In this document: in pieces, positions 1 to 8,000 of the stretch | Position numbering within the stretch: the first letter of the stretch is position 1 | Layout of the letters: each line of letters starts with the position of its first letter | Origin: an uncultured Prevotella sp. | GTDB taxonomy: Bacteria; Bacteroidota; Bacteroidia; Bacteroidales; Bacteroidaceae | DNA length: 64,000 bases | Reading direction: 5' to 3' | NCBI GenBank assembly: GCA_902800365.1 | Contig: CADCEF010000012.1 | Span: 1 to 64,000, forward strand | Program-made: the position numbers and the translations under genes | Notes under the pieces: model-generated | What the model saw: the letters and a program-made list of their open reading frames with translations, nothing else | Told to the model about the DNA's origin: nothing | Databases searched by the model: none

Positions 1-392
1 GGCAGGCGCACAATACGACTCTGCTCGGCAATGGCCTGCAGAATGCTCTGACGAATCCACCATACGGCATAAGAGATGAACTTAAATCCGCGTGTCTCGT
101 CAAACTTCTCAGCTGCCTTAACCAGTCCTATATTACCCTCATCGATCAGGTCGGTAAGTGTCAATCCCTGATGCTGGTACTGTTTTGCTACAGACACCAC
201 AAAGCGCAGATTGGCTGTAACAAGGCGCTCCTTAGCCTTCTCGCCCTCAGGACCACCACGGCGGATAGCCTGAGCCAGCTCAATCTCTTCATCAATAGTG
301 ACAAGGGGTTGACGACCGATTTCTACAAGGTACTTATCGAGTGCCTCACTAGATCGGTTGGTAATGCTTTTTTGAATCTTTAATTGCCTCAT
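1..392 (-). CDS. rpoD: Primary RNA polymerase sigma factor (sigma-70), partial
   Basis: This is the first 130 codons of the housekeeping sigma factor; the rest lies beyond the left edge. The ATG is at 390-392. It begins MRQLKIQKS, has the short region 1.2 ([11 protein letters not shown]), then region 2 with [31 protein letters not shown] and [15 protein letters not shown], which bind core polymerase and the -7 element. It lacks region 1.1, as the roughly 290-residue primary sigma factors of Bacteroidetes do. A TAnnTTTG element lies about 30 bases upstream. Region 4 is not visible, so a close paralogue cannot be excluded, but the conserved region 2 makes the call firm. Confidence 0.95.
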   Translation of the reverse strand, partial: MRQLKIQKSITNRSSEALDKYLVEIGRQPLVTIDEEIELAQAIRRGGPEGEKAKERLVTANLRFVVSVAKQYQHQGLTLTDLIDEGNIGLVKAAEKFDETRGFKFISYAVWWIRQSILQAIAEQSRIVRL

Positions 393-420
393 ATTTCTAT
401 CGTTACTCTGAAAAAGTGTG

Positions 421-451
421 CAAAAGTACTAAAAAAAACGATACATTGCAA
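421..451 (-). promoter_or_regulatory. Promoter of the sigma factor gene
   Basis: On the minus strand TACTTTTG (421-428) matches the Bacteroidetes -7 consensus TAnnTTTG. A TTG core (449-451) lies 20 bases upstream, where the -33 element is expected. The start codon is about 30 bases downstream. Confidence 0.6.
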
Positions 452-491
452 CCAACGCACCGTTTATTTAGAGTATTTTAACGAATTTAGG

Positions 492-3176
492 TTAGAATTC
501 TATGGATGAGGGGGCCAAATCGATGGATTGAGCGGTCAATGTCGGGCTATTGGTGAGATCTCTCGACGTTGCTCGAGATGACATAAGGGGGGAAGGCCGA
601 GATGACATCAGGGGGGAAGGCCGAGATGACATTGAGGGGGCGCCCGATGTCATCGGGTGTTGAACGACTACGAGGCACTTGCCGAAGAAGGCTTTGCGGC
701 GGGGAGCCTGAAAGCGTTCCATAGATGTCTGGCAACCATTATCGGTACCAAGGATCTTTGCGCCACCTGTGGTTGAGAACTCAATCTGGTTCTCGGCCCA
801 TGGACAGAGATTGCCATCCTTGTCGACTACTTCGACGGTGATAAAGGTGGTGGTTTTGCCTTGGTAGTCAATACTGAGGCGGATGTGATCGGGCTGGCCG
901 GCGGTTTTTATTGTTTGGGTGGCGATTACTTTGCCGTTCTTGCGAGAGACCGCGGTGATTTCGCCTGGGGCGAAGGGGACACGCCATGCGGCGTGGTACT
1001 TCGTACTGAGATCCCTCGACTGCGCTCGGGATGACAAGGGGGAGGGAGTCGCTCGGGATGACAAGGGTGAGGGGGTGGCTCGGGATGACACATCCTTCCC
1101 CACTGTCATCTCGACCGCGCTCGACCTCTGGTCGCTTGCTACTGAAAGGACGCAAGAAGTGGAGAGATCTCCTGGAGTTGCCCTAGAGGGCAACTTTGAC
1201 TTAACCCCTTGACTTACGCCGTTGATGAAGAGCTCGACTTCGTCGGCTTGGTTGTAGTAGGCCCAGAGGTCGATGGTTTGGCCGGGGCGCCAGTTCCAAT
1301 GGGGGAAGAGATGGAGCATGGGCTTATCGGTCCACTCGCTCTGGTACATATAATAGCTGTCCTTTGGGAAGCCAGCAAGGTCGATAACACCGAAATACGA
1401 GCTACGTGCAGGGAAACCATAAGGTGTGGGCTCGCCAATATAGTCGAAGCCTGTCCAGATGAACTGTCCACCAACGTACGGGGTGTTCTTGACAACATCC
1501 CAAGTCTCCTCGTGAGTTGAGCCCCATGAGGCTGACATGTTATCATAGGCCGAGCACATGAACGTGGGATCGGTATAAGGCAACCACCACTGTTTGGGGG
1601 CGCGATAGATGCTATCCGACGGCATCATATAGAAACCACGTGTCTGCAGAGCCGACACACTCTCGGAGAAGATCATTGGCTTATCGGGGAAGTTCTTAGG
1701 GAAGTCCTTTACCATCTGGTGATGATAGTTGAAACCGATGATATCGATGGCACCGCTCTTGAACAGATGGTTGTTGGGGTTGACCTCATTACAACCGGCT
1801 GTGATAGGACGGGTGGTATCGTAGCGCTTTATTATCTCAGCAAGATGACGGGTGAGCAGGGAGTTGACACTGAGCTCGCCCTCCTTGGCCAAGGTAGAGG
1901 CATCGTGACCGGCATTAAGGATGAGGTTGGCCTGCTCGAGAGTGAGGGTATCGGCCTTGGCATCACTCCACTGTTCGAGGACCTCATTACCGATAGACCA
2001 CATGAGGACAGAGGGGTGATTGCGGTCGCGCAGCACCAGATCGGTAAGATCGCGCTCATGCCACTCATCGAAGAATCGGGCATAGTCGTTCTGGGTCTTA
2101 CGGCGGCGCCACATATCGAAGCTCTCGTCCATGACGATGATGCCCATAGTGTCGCACATGTTCAACAGCTCAGGAGCTGGAGGGTTATGCGAACAGCGGA
2201 TGGCATTGACTCCCATGGCCTTGAGCTTGGTGAGTTTGCGATGGAGAGCATCCTCGTTGAGTGCAGAGCCCAGGCAACCAAAGTCGTGATGCTCGCAAAC
2301 GCCATTGAGCTTGAAGTTCTTGCCATTGAGCCAAAAGCCTGTCTTGGCATCGAACTTAAAGTCGCGGAAACCGGTGGTGGTGGTTACTTCGTCGACGACT
2401 TTGCCGGCTACTACAAGTTGCGTTCGCACCTTGTAGACATAAGGGTCCTGAAGGGACCACTTATGTAATTTGGAGGAGTTAATGGAGTTAATGGAGTTAG
2501 AGGAGTTAGGGGAGTTAGAAGATTTTGCTGTGGCGAGGACTTTGCCATTGGCATCGAGTAATTCGTTTTTAACTGTTACTCGCTGGTTGGTGGGGTTAAT
2601 GTAGTCGACCTCTACTTTGCCATTGTGGATGTAGACGCCCCAGTGCTTGATGTGGATGGGATGGGTTTTGGTGAGCCAGACATGGCGATAGATACCACAG
2701 CCAGAGTACCAACGGGAATTGGGTTGGTCGGAGTTGTCTACTCGCACAGCCACCACGTTCTCACCCTCGTGGACATATGGGGTTATGTCGTACTCGAAAC
2801 TAGAATAGCCATAAGGGCGCGTGCCCACTTTATGGCCGTTAATGAATACCGTCGAATTCATGTAAACGCCATCGAACTCCAGGAAATATTTTTCACTGCC
2901 GGCCGGCAGTGAAAAATATTTCCTGTACCAGCCGATGCCACCGGGCAGGGCACCGCCGGAGGCGCCACTGGGGTTGCTATCGTGGAAATCGCCCTCGATG
3001 GCCCAATCGTGGGGGACATTGAGAGTGCGCCAATGCGAATCGTTATACTCAGGACTGGCCATCTGGGCAGAATCGCCCAGGAAGAACTTCCAGTCGTTAT
3101 CAAAACAAACTCGCTCTCTGGCGTTAGAAACCAGAGAGCAGAGTGATACAACTATTAAGAAAAAAAGGTGTTTCAT
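492..3176 (-). CDS. Glycoside hydrolase family 2 (beta-galactosidase-like), secreted, with repeat-derived insertions
   Basis: This is a secreted GH2 glycosidase of 894 residues. A signal peptide (MKHLFFLIVVSLCSLVSNA) is followed by a jelly-roll sugar-binding domain (about 25-180), an Ig-like domain, and a TIM barrel. The acid/base Glu is in WSIGNEV (about 397) and the nucleophile Glu in FSESVS (about 505). Two C-terminal beta domains follow. Substrate is not fixed by sequence; beta-galactoside is most likely. It starts 3 bases after the LPP20-like gene stops, so it is probably the last gene of that operon. The gene carries three in-frame insertions of repeat DNA: residues about 219-235 (N/S-rich), 659-724 and 839-877 (SSRAxSRDL-type peptides). 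All fall in loops between strands; without them the protein has the usual length of about 780. A 46-bp perfect palindrome covers codons 84-99. Catalytic residues are intact, so the enzyme is probably active. Confidence 0.93.
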   Translation of the reverse strand: MKHLFFLIVVSLCSLVSNARERVCFDNDWKFFLGDSAQMASPEYNDSHWRTLNVPHDWAIEGDFHDSNPSGASGGALPGGIGWYRKYFSLPAGSEKYFLEFDGVYMNSTVFINGHKVGTRPYGYSSFEYDITPYVHEGENVVAVRVDNSDQPNSRWYSGCGIYRHVWLTKTHPIHIKHWGVYIHNGKVEVDYINPTNQRVTVKNELLDANGKVLATAKSSNSPNSSNSINSINSSKLHKWSLQDPYVYKVRTQLVVAGKVVDEVTTTTGFRDFKFDAKTGFWLNGKNFKLNGVCEHHDFGCLGSALNEDALHRKLTKLKAMGVNAIRCSHNPPAPELLNMCDTMGIIVMDESFDMWRRRKTQNDYARFFDEWHERDLTDLVLRDRNHPSVLMWSIGNEVLEQWSDAKADTLTLEQANLILNAGHDASTLAKEGELSVNSLLTRHLAEIIKRYDTTRPITAGCNEVNPNNHLFKSGAIDIIGFNYHHQMVKDFPKNFPDKPMIFSESVSALQTRGFYMMPSDSIYRAPKQWWLPYTDPTFMCSAYDNMSASWGSTHEETWDVVKNTPYVGGQFIWTGFDYIGEPTPYGFPARSSYFGVIDLAGFPKDSYYMYQSEWTDKPMLHLFPHWNWRPGQTIDLWAYYNQADEVELFINGVSQGVKSKLPSRATPGDLSTSCVLSVASDQRSSAVEMTVGKDVSSRATPSPLSSRATPSPLSSRAQSRDLSTKYHAAWRVPFAPGEITAVSRKNGKVIATQTIKTAGQPDHIRLSIDYQGKTTTFITVEVVDKDGNLCPWAENQIEFSTTGGAKILGTDNGCQTSMERFQAPRRKAFFGKCLVVVQHPMTSGAPSMSSRPSPLMSSRPSPLMSSRATSRDLTNSPTLTAQSIDLAPSSIEF
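546..660. repeat. Cluster of dispersed palindromic repeat units inside the GH2 gene (C-terminal)
   Basis: The plus strand holds CTCGACGTTGCTCGAGATGACA (562-583), a hairpin-forming unit of the same family as at 1008-1131. Two partial copies follow, each ending CCGAGATGACAT, spaced 24 bases apart. The cluster is read in frame by the GH2 gene as MSSRPSPL, MSSRPSPL and MSSRATSRDL, between the strand ending LVVVQ and the final strand LTAQ. Confidence 0.85.
1003..1200. repeat. Cluster of dispersed palindromic repeat units inside the GH2 gene (interdomain loop)
   Basis: One full unit starts at 1008 (CCTCGACTGCGCTCGGGATGAC within it). Two partial units end GCTCGGGATGACA. An inverted copy at 1103-1131 contains GTCATCTCGACCGCGCTCGA. 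A further GAGATCTCC unit is followed by the short palindrome GTTGCCCTAGAGGGCAAC (1178-1195). The whole array stays open in the GH2 frame as about 66 residues between INGVSQGVKS and the conserved WRVPFAPG strand. Confidence 0.85.
2472..2525. repeat. 9-bp minisatellite in the GH2 gene
   Basis: Units of the type AATGGAGTT repeat with a 9-base period about five times (GGAGGAGTT, AATGGAGTT, AATGGAGTT, AGAGGAGTT, AGGGGAGTT), then decay. The period keeps the reading frame, so the array encodes an Asn/Ser linker (NSPNSSNSINSINSS) ahead of KLHKWSL. Confidence 0.9.
2880..2925. repeat. Perfect 46-bp palindrome without spacer
   Basis: Bases 2880-2902 are the exact reverse complement of 2903-2925, centred on CCGG|CCGG between 2902 and 2903. 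The arms read CAGGAAATATTTTTCACTG inward from each end. It lies inside the GH2 coding sequence, where the minus strand encodes RKYF-SLPAGSE-KYF at residues 84-99. Confidence 0.97.
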
Positions 3177-3179
3177 TAT

Positions 3180-5027
3180 TTAGAAGTTTCCTCCATAAAT
3201 CAAACCATAGTAGCGGTCGCTCTTATCGAACGTGCTATTGATGTTAGGATCTCGTTTTGGTTGCCAAGTTCGCACTTTGATACACGGTTGGTCGATATCA
3301 TTCAGGTCGACCATCAGGAACAGATATCCCGTATCAGAATAGCTCGAGCTATAGTAATCCTGGTGTATCTGTATGCCATAGGTATCGGCACCTACGCCCA
3401 TCTTCTTTACATCGTTATCGGTAAAGCGGATGTTGATGAACTGGTTGCTCTTAAAGCTACGCTCCACATTCTTGATGTACTCCTGCTTGCTAAGGCGGGT
3501 GTGCTTAACCATCTCATTATCGAGGTACTTGCTGTTCTCGGCACTCTTCTGGGCCTTCTTGATGACATGACCTACGATAATGATAGCATCATCGTCGAAG
3601 ATGCTCTTTATATAGTCGGCACGCTTAAGAGCGAAAGCAGTCTTATAGTTCTCGAGGAAGGTGGCAATGACCATACGGATAGAGTCGGTCCAACCAGCAG
3701 CCTCGCGATTGAAGATATCATCGCGTGCAGCCTTGTCGAGACCAAAGGCGATAGACTCAATCTTACGATCGGCACCAAAGGTAAAGGTTACATCCTCTAC
3801 AAACGAGCGGTTGTTATTCTTGAAGGCGAACTTCATAGGAACACTACGGCAGATGACACGCTCGCCAAGCTGGTAGAAGTTGAGGTTTGGTGTGCCCAGG
3901 ATAGAGGCTGTGCCATAGTTGATGAGACGTGTGAACATATCGTATCCACCCTCGGTGAAGTAATCCTGCACAGTACCATAGCTCTTTGACTTGATGGCAC
4001 CCAGGATATTGTTGATAATCTGGGCATAGTCCTCGGGCTGCTGTACTGCAGTGGCATGCTCGGCCACACTCATGGCCTTGACGGTCTCCTCGAACTTCTC
4101 CTGAGTAGCCTTCATCTCCTTCTTCTTAGGACCATTGATGACTACTGTGGCCTTGGGGAACGGTGTGGGGTTGAACACCTCGGCAACCATCTCGAGCTCA
4201 CGGTCCTGGCGCATCTGTCCGGCAAACTCGTACTCGTACTTGAGCTGAAGCTTCTCGGTAGGTGTGCCTGGGTGAAGATCGATCTGCGACAGTCCGTCCT
4301 TGGCTGAGTTAACGAACGAGTAGTTCATGCCATCCATAAAGCGGAAGTCGAGACTTGTTACGGGCTTACCCTTATAGGTGATAAGAAGGTCGACCACGTT
4401 CTCCTCGACCTTGGCAATCTCGGTCTTGATGTTACCAAGGATGTGATTAATCTGCTCAGGGATCCATACAGTAAGCGTCTGTTTGATACCATCCTGATCG
4501 ATCTTTACTGCATTGGGGTGCTGAAGACTCTTAAGCAGACACAGAGCCCAGTAGTAGTTACGCAGAGCATCGTCGATACGAGCCTCGCGCTCAGCATTCT
4601 GAGCTGTGTAGACATAACTCAGGATGCGATCCTCGCGCTCCTGGAACACCTTCTCGAGCTCGCTCTTGTGGATATAGCGCACCACATAAGCCTCGGGCTC
4701 ATGGCTAATCCACAAACTCTTGGTGTTGTTAAGGCTACCTGCCGAGTAAGTACGAACCACAGCCTCCATGGCAGTCTTCGAGTCGATCTTATCGCCATCG
4801 TTAATCTGCTGCATGTCGAGGTTTGTCTCGCTCTGCACTGTTACTGAAATCTTACTGATAAGGTCGTTGAGCGCACCCTGGTTCGCCTTCGAATCGGTGG
4901 TGTTACGTCCCTCACCCCAGATGTAATTCTCGTCGGCCTGAATCTTGGCCAACTGTTCAAGAGGTGTCTGAGCCGCTGCCCAGAGAGGCAGCAGCATCAG
5001 GCAAAAAGTTCCAAATAGTTTTCTCAT
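3180..5027 (-). CDS. LPP20-like secreted protein of unknown function
   Basis: The protein is 615 residues with signal peptide MRKLFGTFCLMLLPLWAAAQ. I use the ATG at 5025-5027; a TTG three codons upstream is also open. Residues about 30-140 (YIWGEGRNTTDSKANQGALNDL, then a stretch predicted as a helix-rich LPP20-like domain) resemble proteins that recycle aromatic or Gly-rich repeats near the outer membrane. The middle has Ig-like strands and an AAKEMKA-type charged segment. The last 270 residues have two similar alpha/beta modules (around 340 and 470) of the NTF2-like kind. No catalytic motif is seen. It starts 16 bases after the giant LRR protein and ends 3 bases before GH2, so the three are almost certainly cotranscribed. 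The LPP20 assignment is a resemblance, not proof. Confidence 0.75.
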   Translation of the reverse strand: MRKLFGTFCLMLLPLWAAAQTPLEQLAKIQADENYIWGEGRNTTDSKANQGALNDLISKISVTVQSETNLDMQQINDGDKIDSKTAMEAVVRTYSAGSLNNTKSLWISHEPEAYVVRYIHKSELEKVFQEREDRILSYVYTAQNAEREARIDDALRNYYWALCLLKSLQHPNAVKIDQDGIKQTLTVWIPEQINHILGNIKTEIAKVEENVVDLLITYKGKPVTSLDFRFMDGMNYSFVNSAKDGLSQIDLHPGTPTEKLQLKYEYEFAGQMRQDRELEMVAEVFNPTPFPKATVVINGPKKKEMKATQEKFEETVKAMSVAEHATAVQQPEDYAQIINNILGAIKSKSYGTVQDYFTEGGYDMFTRLINYGTASILGTPNLNFYQLGERVICRSVPMKFAFKNNNRSFVEDVTFTFGADRKIESIAFGLDKAARDDIFNREAAGWTDSIRMVIATFLENYKTAFALKRADYIKSIFDDDAIIIVGHVIKKAQKSAENSKYLDNEMVKHTRLSKQEYIKNVERSFKSNQFINIRFTDNDVKKMGVGADTYGIQIHQDYYSSSYSDTGYLFLMVDLNDIDQPCIKVRTWQPKRDPNINSTFDKSDRYYGLIYGGNF

Positions 5028-5043
5028 ATTTATCAAATCTTAA

Positions 5044-8000
5044 TTATTTTACTATCATGCTCTTGCCGTTGACGATGTAAACGCCCTTAGCAAGACCCTT
5101 GAGAGCATCCTCCTCGGCAGCTTCCTTGACGAGAACACCCGAGAGGCTGTAGACCTTAACCATCTTACCAGTGCTCTGAGTGCTGATGGTCTCGATAGGT
5201 GTAGTATCATCGTCGGCATCAGGATCATCGCTGAAGCCACGTGTTACGCTGACATAATCACGAGCATTGGCGCGACTGATAACGTAAGCCTCGAATGGAC
5301 GAAGAGCTCGGCCACTGCGCTTCTTGAAGATGCTACCAGCCTTCTTACCATCGGTCTCCTCGGTGTTGAGCAGCATGATGTCGTCGGTATTCTCACTATT
5401 CAAGAAGTTTGCATAGAGAGTGTTGACACCCTTCTGAACCGACTGAGGCTCGGTTACAGGTACCCAAGTATCGGTTGCTGAGAATGTAACCTTACCACCA
5501 ACGCGATAACGTGTGGCATAACTATCGCTATTAGGCATACAGATGATGTAAGGCTTGTTAGGCTCAATCTTGCTTACATCCTTGAACTCAATGTCGGTGA
5601 GCTCGCGCAGCCAGAATGGCTTGTACTGGGCCTTCTCGGTAAGGCTATCGTAAGCAGCGAATGGCAGCAGCTCGCCCTTGCTCTCATGAACAAATCGGCT
5701 ACACTCGAATGGCAGCGCTATTGTCTCCCATCCATAACCCTCGCCCGACTCAAGCTGGAAGTTGTGAGTATAGGTGATGTTCTGTGCATAGAAGCCCTGT
5801 GGACAGTGGAAGTTATTACCCTCGCCATCGCTCAGGATGATGTTCTTTGCTGTGCCGTTAACGATGATGTTCTGTGCATAAGAGTTTGTTGGAGCAGCGT
5901 CCTCAGAAGGAACGAACAGCAACAGGTTCGGGTTGACATCAGCATCGAATGCATTGTCAGGAATCTTAGCTGTGGTGTTCCAAACTACAGCTGCCAGGTT
6001 ATCACATCCAGAGAAGATGTTATCACCAACAGCCTGCAATCCGTTAGGAGAAGAGAACTCCAACAGAGGCATATCAGCAAATGCCTTATCAGGAATCTTA
6101 CCATCATCGACAGTAGCTTCACTCAGGTCAAGATGCTGAAGTGATGTCATCTTAGTCTTGATGAACGACATATCATCGGCATTGATAGGACCAGTAACAG
6201 TAAACTCAGTGATAGCTGAAGGATTTGCCCATCCCATTGAGGTTGCCAATCCACCTGCCTTTTCAGATGTAGCACCATTAAGACCGGCATACGAATTAAT
6301 ACTGATCTCTGCAACTTCACTATCATTTCTATAGTTACCCTGAGCCATTGCACGAATAGTGCCAGTACCTGTAAGCAGAATAGAATCCTTATACTCAATA
6401 GAGTTATAGTATCCAGAACCAGGATAATCACCGTTGGTTGTGTACCAAATGGTGGCTCCTTCTATCTCCTTAAACTTAAGTGCATGTCCATTATTAGAAA
6501 GCACCTCAGGCTTCTGCCATCTTACAATACTATTAACCCAATAATCGCCAGTTCTTGACTGGAAGTCGTCCTTTTCTACTCTTACGTACAGATAACCATT
6601 ATACTCAAGATCGAACGGAGCTGTATATTTACGAGAGTAAACAATACTTCCGGTGGTCTCGTCTCTTGGATCAACCTCGTACGCATAGAAAATATTAACA
6701 TCAGGAGTAGCAGAAGTGATAGTCATCTTTGTGCCATCAAGCGAGAACTCAGGATAACCAACATAGAAGCTATTATATGTTCTCTGACGTACAGAAGAAT
6801 TAATCTTGCCTGCCTCAATCGCTATGGCTCTGATATCAACATTATGCTTTAACTTAAACTCTGAGGTATATTTAGTACTACTTGTTGTAGGATCAGTACC
6901 ATCAAGAGTATAATAGATTGTTGCGCCTTCGTTAGCACTCATAACCACTGTGGTATCAGCCTTGATTGTAATTGTAGGCTGATTACAAGTATAATTACTG
7001 AGATATATCCAACCAAATGAACTCCAACCTGCATAGTTATATCCATCCTTTTTAGCATTAGCATATACATACGTTCCATCAGGTACTTCGAATGGAGCAG
7101 TATATGGCAAGTTCTCAGTTACTTCTGAATTGGTTTCATTAAGTGCATAATAAATCTTAGCACCTGGAGTTGTCGTCTCAAGTTTTATCTTCAACTTATT
7201 ATCCTCAACAAACGGAGTTATAGAAACCTCATCTACACGGAAACCAGAGTATGACTTCTCGCTTATCGAAGAATTAAGCTTTCCCGTTGCAACAGCAATA
7301 GCCCTAACAGTACAGTTCTCGGTTAAAGTAAACTTGGAAGTATACTTTGTGCTATTTATTGTAGGATCAGAGCCATCAAGTGTATAGTAAATCTCCGCTC
7401 CTTCGTCAGCACTGATTGTCACCCCAATATCAGCAGACGAAATTGAAATAGTAGGAGACGAACATGTATAAGAGCTATATCTTATATATGTATTCCTTGT
7501 GGATGCATTATTAAATCCATCCTTTGCTGCACTTGCATAAACATATTTATTATTTGCGACTGTGAAAGGTTCCTTATAAAGAACATTTGCAGGCAAATTA
7601 CTAGAATTGAAATCATCAAAATCATAATAAATGATTGCGTCAGGATCTGAACAAGTCAAACGCATCTTCAAAGAATCTCCATCGGCATATGGTTCAAATG
7701 TAACATCTGGAACACGGAACCAACTTGTTACACTATATGACAGAGTATCCGATGTTGCCATCTTATCCTTGACAGCATAGAATCTTAAGTTATCATTACG
7801 CTTCAACTCAAGCGTATCCTTAGTCATTTTTGTTGCTGTCGTTAATATATTCTCATTATCATCCACCGTATAGTAATAAACACTGGCATTAGGAGTAGTT
7901 GTAGTAACTACCATTTTCTTTGTCTCGCTATCACTATAATTAACTGATGGACGAGCAACCTTCAAGTTTGATGTTGAAACATAGAAGTTCCTCCATTGAG

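Noticed and set aside
919-1212. Small plus-strand frame with LDCARDD-type peptides
   Set aside because: It is translated palindromic repeat DNA, a pattern that produces many spurious small genes. The GH2 gene covers it in the other strand.
1719-2468. A 249-codon plus-strand open frame opposite the GH2 gene
   Set aside because: It mirrors the codon pattern of the GH2 barrel, has no family resemblance, and GH2 motifs are clear on the other strand.
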